A stretch of 64,000 nt of DNA, taken from NCBI GenBank assembly GCA_022661535.1, contig JAKULF010000013.1:310001-374000 (forward strand). Reading direction: 5' to 3'. The translations under genes were made by a program, and so were the position numbers. The stretch is from Eutypa lata (Eukaryota; Ascomycota; Sordariomycetes; Xylariales; Diatrypaceae). Shown piece after piece: positions 11,761-22,599 of the stretch (position 1 is the stretch's first letter; every line of letters begins with the position of its first letter). Under the pieces are notes generated by a model. That model saw only the letters and a list, made by a program, of their open reading frames with translations, was not told the origin of the DNA and made no database searches.

Positions 11761-13725
11761 TTTGATAGAGATTGTCAATCACAAGAAGATAACCTGGATG
11801 TCTGAGTTTGAAGGCTAGTTGACCCTTTGATGTTTGCTTGTCTGTCTACTTTCTTCCCACAAAATCCGTGGTGAGATGCTCTCCTTAATATACACACCAA
11901 CTATCTTATCCTCTACTCGAACAGGTTTGTTCATTTTCACTAAGTCCAACGCCACCAATATTACACCATGCCTAGTTAGCCCGCCAACTCCCAACTTTTT
12001 ATCAACTACACTCTTCCTGACCAGATGGCTGATCTAAATTTCGAGCTGATTCTGCCATTATATCGGCGAATAACGTGATCCGGCATCCTGTGATTCGTAA
12101 AGGTAGTCTCATTGACTCACTATTCGCGTATCTTCGTAGCTGAAAAGGACTTCTAAGACGTTATGTTTAAGTTAGCCGAACTTGTGGTAGACCACCAACT
12201 CGGGAACAGAGCCCCTGTATCTTCCCAAATCCAGACGTAGATCCTAGCTGGAGTTGTTCCCAAAGAGTAATAGGTTAGACGTCAGAAGAGGATGACAACC
12301 AGGCCAGGGCACGATCGGCATATGACCTGCATATACTCAATATTTTGGCATCCTCTTATGAGGCTAAATCATGTTATACTCAATAGTTCGGTTGGCTAAT
12401 GACTACCGGCAGTTATCGAAGGTCACAAGGCTCAGTGGGATCGCCCTCAAGTGCCACGATAATTGGCCGACTGGGCTTACTTAGGTCACAGTATTTGGAC
12501 TGGCTCTTCGCCCCGCGGGCTTGTTATAAGCTTTACTATGGATCCTCTGCTAGCTTCTGTACCGCGCTCCTGGGTTGGGTCAGCCCTGCACTCTCTGGTA
12601 ATCGTCGAAGTGGGCCTTAGACAAGACAAGGATTTACTAAGTAACAATATAGAGTAGTTAAGCTTTAGTGAATTGAGGTTTAGAGGAGTTCTGAATATGT
12701 ATGAATTTGTAGTTTGAGCGTCTGTACACATTCCTCCGTATGCAATACCATATCATAAACGCCCGTGTGTGTTATTCCAGGAGAGCATATGTGTTTTTTG
12801 CATGTCAATTAGCAAGACAATACAACAGTTATTATATGCATATAAGAGTCATACACGCAGTTGGTCACCCTCCTAAAATTAGCAAGTAGCAATATAGTCC
12901 CTTTTGTTAGTTGTACTTTCTAAAATAACCCTAATTTTCAATAAGCAAAGCCAAGAACACTCTACTGGAGTAAACTTCCCTAACATCGACAACTGGCAGT
13001 CACATCGAAGGTTGAGTTGGGGGATTAAAATTCGAAACTACCAATGGATGTGTGCCGCCGCCATAACTTGATATATTGCGTAATCGGATCTTCTGCAAGT
13101 CGTCAGGGGGATAGTAACTAACATATGCACGCTCCGAACCACGTGCAGATCGCCATACTTTAATGAAGATAACACCCTAGGGAACCTCTGTTGATCTAGA
13201 TCGAAAATCCTTTGGCTAGGTAACATTATTGTATGGCGCGGTGGTTGTTTTTTATGATGTGATCGCGAGGAGTTGATGGGATCGTTGCAACGGGGTTAGA
13301 ATTATTTTCCGTTTTGGATAAATGCCAAGAGATGACACTATTTTAACATCGATGTCGTCTTCCTGCAAGCGGCTCTCATATGGCGCCCCCGCAATAACGA
13401 AATTAGTCCCCGCGACAATAGTACTATAAACTAGAAAACACTTGACTGGGGCCCCTGAGATGGCGTTATTACCATTTGGAATAACACAGGGTGAGTCTTG
13501 TCGGGTGCATCCCAATCCGAGATATCGGTGATGATAACTTAATATGTGTGAGGGCGGATTGGGTGTTCCTACCCATTGCGTGCCCGTTCGGGGAATGACG
13601 CAGGTCATGCAGATTAAATGCATATAAGCTCTGCATATTCCAGGTTGCTCACCTCTCAAAGTAGCTCGGCCTTCAGCAACCTGTGTATGCGACTTTCAGT
13701 TAGTTGACATTGTAAAGCTACAAAG
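11761..13725. other. Intergenic stretch between two secreted-protein genes
   Basis: Bidirectional promoter space for the SBP56-like gene (leftward) and the oxalate decarboxylase gene (rightward). A 135-codon minus-strand frame at 13252-13659 overlaps the likely promoter of the latter and has no family features. No repeats or RNA genes were seen. Confidence 0.5.
13622..13628 (+). promoter_or_regulatory. Possible TATA element of the oxalate decarboxylase gene
   Basis: ATATAAG lies about 100 bases upstream of the ATG at 13726, a plausible distance for a fungal core promoter. Based on sequence and position only. Confidence 0.35.
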
Positions 13726-15413
13726 ATGAGATTCGCTCAAATTACATCCCTCCTCCTCGCCGCAGGAGGCGTGTCTGGGGTTTCAGTGAAGCGCCAGAAT
13801 AGCAAGCCCGGGTTCGGTGAGGGCCAGCCTATCGACGGCAATGGCAAAGGGGCTCCTCTCTTAGGTATGAAAATATGCAATGCAATTACTCTCATGAGTG
13901 CCCTTGTACTATACAGCTACTGATAGGTTATGACATGATAGGGGGAACCAACAAGGAGCTAGACCTCCAAAACCCAGACAACCTAGGCCAACAGAGCACG
14001 GATAACGGGAATGTGCAAAATCTGAAATGGAGCTTCTCAGATTCGAAGACCAGGCTGCTAAATGGAGGTTGGGTTCGTGAATCCCTTATCACCGATCTAC
14101 CCTCCAGCCACGACATTGCGGGTGCTCAGCAGCATTTGACTAAAGGCTCTGTACGCGAGCTTCACTGGCATCGTGTGGTAAGTGTCCCACAGAAGTACAT
14201 ACAAGTGAGGGTGCACCCTTCGGACTAATACTAACAATACTTCAGGCTGAATGGGGGTACGTGTATGCTGGTAGGGTGCTGATCTCGGCCGTTTCTGAAA
14301 ATGGCCAATATGAGTTCTCGGAACTCCAGGTCGGCGATGTTTGGTATTTCCCCAAAGTATGACCCCTCATTATCCGGCCAAATGCTCTTACTTGTTGGTA
14401 ATGATAAGTGACTAAATTGCCATGAGAATAGGGGATAGCCCACACGATTCAGGGCTTGGAAGATGAGAACGAATACCTCCTAGTATTTGACGATGGAAAC
14501 TTCGAGGCCTCAGGGTATGTTGTCTACTTCATCCAAAATCTTTAACAGAGTGTGCACTTTTCATCTAACCAATGCGAATTAGGACTACTTTCAACGTCGA
14601 TGATTGGATTACGCATACTCCAAAGTCGATACTAGCCAAGAACTTCGGTCTGCCCGAAGAGGTCTTCGCAGATGTGCCATCGCCAAATCCATACATCAAG
14701 AATGGAACGGTCAGCAAGAGCCCCGTCGAGGGTGGCAACGGTCCACTGCCGAAAAACGCCTCATACGTGTACTTTGCTGAACAGCATCCGCTTGAGAACG
14801 TTCCTGGTGGAGGTGGTACTCTTCGAATTATCGACAGCACCACCTTCCCAGCCGCAACGACTATTGCTGCCTCTGTCGTGACTTTAAAGCCAGGTGGGCT
14901 AAGAGAGTTACACTGGCACCCTAACGTGAGTTGAAGAACTCGAGTTGTATTCATAGCGCATAGGATATAGTTACTAACTAGATCATCTTTAGGCTGAGGA
15001 ATGGCTATACTTCCATCAAGGCAAGGGACGCGCAACTGCTTTCGTTGGGAACGCACTTGCTCGAACTTTTGATTTCAGTGCAGGAGATACGGCTGTCTTT
15101 CCGGACAACAGTGGTAAGTGCAAGACTATGCATCTCAACTGCCGAGCAGTTAAGTAGATGCTAAGAACATTGTAATGCCGAGAGAAACCGTTCTAACAGA
15201 GACTTGCTAGGCCACTACATCGAGAATATCTCTAAAGATGAGGATCTAACCTGGATTGAGATATACAAGAGTGACCGAGTCCAGGATATCTCGTTAACCC
15301 AGTGGCTCGCATTAACACCGGCTGACATCGTAGCCAACATCCTCAAGATCCCCGTCGATATCGCTGAGAATTTGAAGACAGAGAAGCAGCTGCTGATCAA
15401 GGGCAGTTCTTAA
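13726..15413 (+). CDS. oxdC: Oxalate decarboxylase-type bicupin, secreted
   Basis: Model join(13726..13864, 13942..14177, 14246..14356, 14432..14514, 14583..14925, 14993..15113, 15211..15413), 411 residues. A signal peptide (MRFAQITSLLLAAGGVSG) precedes two cupin domains. Both manganese sites are complete: H121, H123, E127, H166 in the first and H300, H302, E307, H346 in the second, each within RELHWH and GxxH contexts. The arginines before each HWH (R118, R297) are kept, as is the glutamate equivalent to E333 of Bacillus OxdC (E361). The family converts oxalate to formate and carbon dioxide; in fungi this controls extracellular oxalate and pH. The active-site lid region (about 187-192) reads EASGTT instead of the SENS loop of bacterial OxdC, so the balance between decarboxylase and oxidase chemistry cannot be settled. 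The symbol is by family only. Confidence 0.9.
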
Positions 15414-16076
15414 CAAACCAGCTACCACTAGAGGCTGTATGTGATAGGACAGCCCCTTTATCACGCCGTGCGATATCGTGTACTTGTGCGTGTAATTAGG
15501 GGGGGTGGTACCAAATCAACTCAGGGGTAGTATAATGGGATGACGGCTGGACGAATACTTGAGAACGATGATTAACCTAAATAACATTCGCTTTAATCCT
15601 TAACGAATAACATATATTACATAATTATGCTCATTCAAAAATGAATGTTGCCAAATTAATCACTTGGTCCAGATACTATTAGTACATACACGCCGAGCCT
15701 CGTAATTAGGACTGCTTCGTATAGAAAAGGATGTGGAAGACTGAACATGGTATGGATAGTGTAGGTATACTATCTACCCTAACTTACGCAATGGCGAAGC
15801 AGGGAAGCAGTGTATGGTTTAATAAACAAAAGCTTGCTATGGAATAATTCGTAATTCTAGCAAGCAACAATGTATGACAAAGATAGCAATATAGGCATCG
15901 CATGACTAGCGGGGCAGGAATTACACAATGCTTAGAATTACGCCAGAAGAAGAATTTGGTTCTGAACAAGTATTACAATATCGTTACATAACATAGGTAT
16001 TGTCCCTACTACACACAAAGCCAATGTATAACGATTTTCTCGGCCAATCTACCGGAATCTTCTCGTCCATATTACG
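15414..16076. other. Convergent 3' intergenic region
   Basis: Separates the 3' ends of the oxalate decarboxylase gene and the Cys/His-rich gene. AT-rich around 15590-15660; no gene or repeat seen. Confidence 0.5.
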
Positions 16077-18044
16077 TCACCAACGTACAACCTTCCGAGT
16101 AGCAGGCCACCTCCCACTATAGATTCCGCGTCCCCCACCACCACCGCCACCGCCGCCGCCGCCGCCTGTACCACCCCAATAGCCCCCTCCCCCTCCTCCT
16201 CCACCAAAATACGCCTCCTCCTCATCATGATCCTTACAAAACCTCCCATCCTTCAGAACCTCATTCCGACACCCCTCCTCCCTACACTCATGCCTCAGAC
16301 AATAAAGCGAAGCCTCCCCATCTGCCGCTCTATACGCGCACCCGCGCACGCGGCACTTATGGCGCGAGCACAGCGTAGTCGTAGCCGCGACCGCATTCGC
16401 GAGGGCGAGCGCCGCCCCGGCGTCCTTGGCAAGGAGGCCGAGAAGCAGCGAGGACGGATCTAGATCTAGGTTCACGTTCAAGTTCAGGAGGCTCGCCACG
16501 GCGCCGCTCGTGTCGCGCGGGTTCATGCACCCCGGCTCGCTACACTTGTGCAGCGCGCAGTAGTCGGCCGGGGCGCGCTTCGCGAACCGGCACCCGTAGA
16601 GCCCGCAGGCGTGCTCGTGGCATGCGTCGGATCGGTCGTCTAGTGCCGCGTTGCCGCAGCCCTTCTCGAGGCAGCGCGCTTTGGAGTCTGTGTGTGCGTT
16701 TTTTATTGTTTAGCGCCGTCTGTTAGTCTCCGTGTCGTTCATATCATGTTATGTCGGCGATAACTTGGAAATAAAATAAACTGGTCTAAGAACAGATACG
16801 CGGAGAAATAAACGATGGCTTGTTTGCTTAGAAAGGGGGTTTGGGAATTCAAACAGATTGATGTAGAACTTACGGTCGTCGCACTTCTCCTGTAGGATGC
16901 CGTTAACAGTAATGCGGAACTTACGGCATCCGGGGTCAGAACACTCCATATGGTCCGGGCACCGATACCCCCTATTCGGATCCGCCTGCCCATCACACGC
17001 GATGAGCGCGCCCCCCTGGGCCGCGCACGCATCCACGACCAAATTCGCGCGACACATGTGCTCGGCGCAGAACTTGCGCTTGCCGTGCCGCCTCGCGTCG
17101 CAGTTATCGGCCTCGCACTCGTGGTCCTTGCAATAGGCGCCCACGACACAGCCACTCGCATCGCTATCGAGGTTCTTCTTCCCGTTCGGACAGCCCGCCA
17201 GCCGACACTTGTGCGCAGCGCACACCACGATGGCCGGATCGGCAACGCGGTCGGCGGCGCAGTTCGCCGCCCCGCTCGCGCAGTAGTGGCGGTAGCAGCG
17301 GGCGCGGGCGCGGTTGACGGGGTCGTCGTGCACGCGGTCGGGGCAGCCGGGCGTCTGGCACAGGCGGTGGCCGTCGCAGAAGTTGTCGGCGCTGCTGGCC
17401 TCGGCCGCGTTGCCCTTCACGGCCAGGACGCACCCGGCCGCGTGGCACGTGTGGTTCTCGCAGCCGTCACTGTTCCTCTCCTTGGCCGCGCGGCAGTCCG
17501 GGACGCGGCAGCCATGGTCGCCGCAGTAGGGGCCGTACGAGTTCGTCGCTCGGAAGAACCGGCGGAGGTTCTTGCAGGAGGCCTTCGTGCATGCGTCTGT
17601 GGAGGTGGAATGAGAGAAAAGGAGGTTGGTGAGTTAAATTATGAGACTGACTATATGATGCCCCTATTGTCCGGAGTGGAAAGATAAGGTGGGAATCGTT
17701 TGAATGACTCACGATATTCGCGACAGTAAGGCGTATCCGGGTTGACCTTGGGTTGATGGCAATTCGGCACAGAACAAAATGTATCTATTCTTCAGTCAGC
17801 CATATAGTAGAACGTCTTGAAACACGAAAATCTACTTACGTTCACTGCAGTATTGCCGGATACCACATGTATAGCCTGTGCATCGAATCCCATCACCAGA
17901 CTTGTAAATACAAGTGTGCAATCTGCAGTAGTACGAATCCTTCCCAAGCGCGAACTGCGGCTTCCGCCACGCTTTGTGATTACAGCCTCTATGTCTGCAC
18001 TTTGCCCGCGTCGGAGGGTCGAACAGGCACATAGTCAGGGACAT
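16077..18044 (-). CDS. Cys/His-rich repeat protein, about 17 CxxH units with poly-Gly tail
   Basis: Model complement(join(16077..16687, 16874..17596, 17713..17784, 17840..18044)), 536 residues. The whole protein is a tandem array of units of about 24-40 residues with the pattern C-x(3-5)-C ... [YF]-C-x2-H-x-C. CxxH boxes include YCRLH, YCSEH, YCGDH, FCDGH, VCAAH, YCKDH, FCAEH, RCPDH, KCDDH, ACHEH, YCALH, LCSRH, YCLRH and FCKDH; one unit reads YCREYH. Regular Cys/His spacing suggests zinc-binding mini-modules. There is no signal peptide and no membrane helix. Near the C-terminus is an acidic patch (DEEEAYF), then a glycine-rich stretch of about 25 residues and a basic end. Function unknown; similar Cys-rich proteins occur in other moulds as hypothetical proteins. 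Each of the three introns is phase 1 and splits a histidine codon at or next to a CxxH box, and the 72-base exon 2 encodes one unit. The 3' half is GC-rich. Confidence 0.8.
16133..16206. repeat. GGC/GGT/GGA trinucleotide tract encoding poly-Gly
   Basis: On the plus strand it reads as CCA/CCG/CCT triplets. It encodes the glycine-rich tail of the Cys/His-rich protein, so it is coding low-complexity sequence that may vary in length between strains. Confidence 0.85.
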
Positions 18045-19348
18045 GAAGGTCGCTCCTATGAGAGTTTACTACCAATATTGAAGAAAAGGGGGGTGGTAAG
18101 GGGCAAGCACTCGGTGTTTCTCTCTCAAAGTCCAACAGTGAAGACTTTAGGAAGCACCAAAGTGTTGGTCTCGTCATCGATCAGAAGTGAAATATTTTTA
18201 ATGAAAAAGGCAAACAACTTAGAGGTTTCTCTTAAACGTAGGCTAGAGATCACAGTTGGTCACGACATCCCAAACACAGAATTGGTGCGCTTTATACGCA
18301 ACCCAGGGACTGCCAAACATGACGTGTTTAAGGGGAGCTCGGTGAGGCGTGCGACACATCGGCTTGTCAAACTTCCGTTTGAAAATTAAGTTCTACAATT
18401 TCATGATTGAAAGTTACTACAAAGTATGTTCTTGAGGGGATCTTTCCGAATTACGAAATATCATAGACTTGGTTGGCGACATGGAAATATTGTGAAGAGC
18501 CTTACCTACCGTCATATCCTAGTGGTAGACGATACTATCACGTTCATAACAGTAGCCCTACGGCAGGCTAAGAGCTAAGGTGCTAGGAAGGGGATAAACC
18601 AATACATCAAGACGTTTACTTGCTTGTTTGACTTAAGTACAGAGTAAAGGGTGGCATATGCGGAACGGGATTGTAAATAGCCTAAATGCTGATTGTTATT
18701 TTTGCAAGCACGGCGAAGGTAGCTTAATGATGCAATGTGTTTCTGATTTCCGTAATAGTTTTCACGTGCTACTCATCTGGGTGTTGTTCAAAGTCATCAT
18801 ATTTTTAAGTAGTCGTTACTGGAGTCTGATCTACAAATATCGTCGACCTTGGATATTGGTAGCCCCTGAAAGCGGGGCTCAGCCCCTTTTCACTTTCCCA
18901 TAGCCTATTTTAAACTCTCGAGAGTTGGCGTACAGAAATCATGCATGTTAGTCCTTCCCACTGGGCTGGAGCTTGAGACTACCTATTTACAAATACGATC
19001 ACATACTACGTTATAAGGCGAACTAGCGAGATTTCGTGTCACGGTCGGCCCGCTTGGCATTGCGGTCCGGCATTAGGTACATCCAGGGATCTGGAACCAA
19101 TATGGGTACAACAATGTCACCAAGTCCTGTTTGCTACAGCCCTATCGGAAGAAACGGTTCACTAGCGTCTCGTAAACGGCTAAGCTCCCGTCTTTATTCA
19201 ATGCTTTCTGGGTATCAAAGGTGCGAAAAAGAAATATCGTAACCATAACACATGGCGACTTTGAGCTGTCATCGCCCGCTTTCCCTTCCAGCTCATGGCG
19301 CTGCATCAATTCTATCCGAGGATGATGATTATGACCTTTGCTTCCCAT
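18045..19348. other. Intergenic stretch, no supported gene
   Basis: Upstream of the leftward Cys/His-rich gene and downstream of the leftward telobox gene. A 190-codon plus-strand frame at 17817-18389 runs antisense to exons of the former and shows no family features. Confidence 0.5.
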
Positions 19349-22300
19349 TCAGCTAGGTGTTCCATTCGAAGCAAGTGCGTTGGCCGTCTCCCTTTCTATG
19401 GCAGCTTTCAAGTCAAAAAGCGCATCTTCTTCTCGACTTAGCCCACTATCTTGTTTCAGACTAGCACCTACGGCTTGCTCTATGGCGGATTCTATGGAAT
19501 TTTTCTCATCTATAGGAAGGCCATGAGCTTGCTGGGGTTGTGCTTGTTGCAGTTGTTGCGGTTGAGCCTGGTCCTGAGATTGAGATTGCAACTGAGGCTG
19601 TTCTGACTGTGCTGATATTGGTGGTATATTTCGTCCCTGTGAGTTCTGTATTTGTGTTTGCTGCTCTGAGTACCGCGGATGTGGCTGAGGTTGTGACGCT
19701 TGTGACGGTTTGATAGCAGTTTGGTAGTGCTGTAACTGTTGTTGGTGTTGTGATTGCTGTTGTTGTGGCGGAAGTCGCTGCTCAGTCTGTTGTGCCGACT
19801 GTAGCTGAGGGGACGGATTGTGGGATTGCGACTGTTGTTGTTGTTGGGTTTGTTGGGGCTTTGGCGATGGCTGTTGCTGAGACTGATGTGTTTGTTGTGG
19901 CGGTGGCTGCTGCTTTGGTGGGAGAGGAAGATACACCGGTTGTGGCGCAGGAATAGCTGGTCGTGGTGCCGGCATTGGCCCTTGTACAGGCTTCTGTATA
20001 TGCAATTGAGGTAACCTCGGCGTCCCCGACTGGGAGTTTGGATGTGATAGCGGCTGGCCAGGTGTCCCAGGACGGCTTACAGTCGCCGAAGGTGTGGGCT
20101 TCGGGGCATGATTTTGAAGCCCATTTGCCAAAGTCATTACACCATTCATGTGGGCCTGTTGTTCTTCCGACTTTGCTTTCTCCTCCGCTTCTTTCCGGGC
20201 CGCTTGCGTAGGGGCACGCGTCTTAAGTTCCCCCGTAACACAGTGAAGATAGTAAGGCATTTCGGAGTTTGTTTTAAGGAAAAACAGCTTCAGATTCCTC
20301 GCCTTATCTTTCAATTGAACTTGTGTACGATCTGCCAGAATGTTGCTCAAAGACCCATTAGGACCAAATAAGCCCAGGATCTGGGACCAATGGGGGCCCT
20401 TGACCATATCAAGACCCATCATCAGCGCCTTTTCCTCCTCGGGACTCCATGGTCGTCGGGTAGAATGTGTGCCTTCTCTACGCGCATGTGTTGACGATCG
20501 CGCAGCCGCAGCTTGCCTTGCCTTCTCATAAAGCGCCGGCGTGGTGTCACTTTGATTAGGTGGTAACGCATCAGCCGATGCTTGATATGCATGGTGTGCG
20601 TTATTAGCGGTTTGTTGATGATATTGGTAATATCGTGCCTGTGGCTGAGCATGTGGAGAATTGTAGTTTGAATGTGGCGATGCAGTATTGTTTTGGCCTA
20701 AATCATATTAATGCTTATATTCTATTCATGATGTTCTATTCAGGGGTTGGTAGTTCCTTACCTGTAGATTGTGGTGGGGCCGTTGGATGATATTTATTCT
20801 GCTGAATACTCTGAAGCGCTAGCATTGTCGCCCGGGATGCACTCTCAGCAGCAGAGGCGATGGCTGACGGTAGTTCTATACTACAAGATGCTTCCTTGGC
20901 TTGCTCGGCGGCTTTGGATATATTCTCGGCAAGAAAAGCTGATAGATCGTCATAGTTGCTAGATACGTTATCGCCGTCAGCCGGTTCAATTATACTCTGC
21001 GCAGCTCTCGACGCCTCAGCAATAACGGCATCCAGATCAAAAAGCCCATCGAATTCGTGGTCTTTAGCACCATCCAGGTCGTTGTTATCAGACGGGGTTT
21101 CAATCTCGATGGGTGCTATGCCTAGCTGCTTGAAAGTCTCTATGTTGTCATTCACGTAAGTATTGAGGCTATCAAGAAAAGCCTCGTAGCTGAATTGCCT
21201 GCTCAGGGCCTCTAAACAAAATTAGTAATTCATAAGTTACGAGTGAACATTGGAACGTACGTATGTTATCAGCATCTGTAGACTCGTGCAGCAACATTGC
21301 TTTTCGAGCTGCAGCACCCGCAACGAACTGGACTTCTGCTTCACTCAATGGTGTGACAGGATGATACGCCTGCAATAACTCTCGGAGGTTCGTTGTGAAG
21401 AGACCATCCAGTACCTCATCTTTAGACTTTAGTTGCTCACTTTCGAGGGTCGCTAAATATATTTGTGTCTTCAAACTCAGAAATAGTTCAGCTGCATCTT
21501 GTGGCAGGGGTTGATGTTCGGCGACAAAAACTCGCAGAAATTGTTCGTTGAGTTCCTCCCAGCCGATCTCATTGGTACTGAAAACACTTGCACACAAGGT
21601 GGCAAGATTGATCACTCTGATGACCTCTTTACCCTGTTTTCCAAGGTAGAGCTTCTGCGCATCTAGAAGCGGGCCGTCTTCAGAGAGCAAACGTCGTTGC
21701 GCGTCGAAGGTTGACTTAAGGACGGCATACTCTTTTACGACTTCGGAATCGGGGTCGCTCCCCACGCCTAATATTGCCATTGTATCCTCTAAGGATTGCT
21801 CGGACCAGGCTATTAGGACATCAACAGCCTAGCAGGCGTCTTAGTATCCCTTAACTACCTAGGTCGCCACTAATGAGCTGCACTTACAAGGCTACCAAGA
21901 GCTGGTATGATATGTTTCCGGCGTGTATAATGAGTTGGGTTGCTCCATATCGTATCTGGGGGGATGTTCTCGTCCGATGTTGGATCTGACTGTGGATGTG
22001 CAGATTTAGCCTGAGCTTCATTGATGGCATTGAGAATATCCTGAGATATGTCGTCATCATGATCTGGCTTGACCTGGGCTTGATTGATGGCATTTAGAAT
22101 ATCCTGAGACACATCGTTATGGTCAGATTTAATTTCGGGTCCGTTGATGGCGTTGAAGATATCTTCGGAGATGTCATGATCTTCTGGTTCTGGTATAAGC
22201 TCGTGCATAACCGACGCTTCCGCTTGTTGAACAAGGCTCGCTATATCGACGATATCGCTTTCCTCCACGGGTTCTACCTTCAAACGCTTCTCGTCTCGGT

Positions 22301-22599
22301 GGCTCTCGTCTCGGTGGTCCTCGTCATGCGCGGAGTGTGTTCGCGATCTCTTCAGGGGTGATTGAAGCGGGTCTGCGGTCGGTTCGGAGTCTATCATTAT
22401 CGTATCATCGGCGGGCGGTTCATGTTTTATACGTGGACCTATTTAGATACAATCAACATAGGTTCTAATAATCAACCAACAAACGTAGCAGACGCGCTCG
22501 TAACCTACTAGTTGGAGGGGTATGGGCGGTTGTGATAGCAGTTGATGATAACACTGCTTGCGCCGCCGCCGCAGCAATGGCGTCGGCGACATCAGCCAT
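19349..22599 (-). CDS. TRF-domain plus telobox-Myb protein (telomere/promoter repeat-binding factor, Tbf1/TRF-like)
   Basis: Model complement(join(19349..20697, 20762..21211, 21261..21828, 21888..22438, 22509..22599)), 1002 residues. The order is an Ala-rich start ([17 protein letters not shown]), an acidic/basic region with KRSRTH and KRLKVEP possible nuclear signals, and three copies of a 20-21-residue repeat built on [11 protein letters not shown] (about 117-175). A helical TRF-homology-type domain follows, beginning near IIPALGSL (about 205-405), then an Ala/Ser-rich helical segment. The telobox Myb domain is at about 634-695, with [12 protein letters not shown] at its start and [11 protein letters not shown] as the DNA-recognition helix. 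After a Pro/Gln-rich tail comes a short acidic helical end. Relatives bind TTAGGG-type repeats at telomeres or promoters, usually as dimers through the TRF domain. Every junction keeps frame, including the first exon joined by GTAGGT/TAG. Confidence 0.85.

Noticed and set aside
13252..13659. 135-codon minus-strand frame upstream of the oxalate decarboxylase gene
   Set aside because: No recognisable domains; overlaps the likely promoter including the TATA-like element.
13899..13941. Earlier acceptor for exon 2 of the bicupin gene (TAG ending at 13926)
   Set aside because: It also keeps frame but adds YDMIG before GGTNKELDLQ; oxalate decarboxylases usually run directly into GGTN, so the acceptor at 13941 was preferred.
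16950..17687. 245-codon plus-strand frame
   Set aside because: Mirror frame of the GC-rich Cys/His-rich exon; Val/Ala/Arg-rich with no domain features.
17817..18389. 190-codon plus-strand frame
   Set aside because: Partly antisense to exon 1 of the Cys/His-rich gene, whose splice-supported frame is clearly the coding one.
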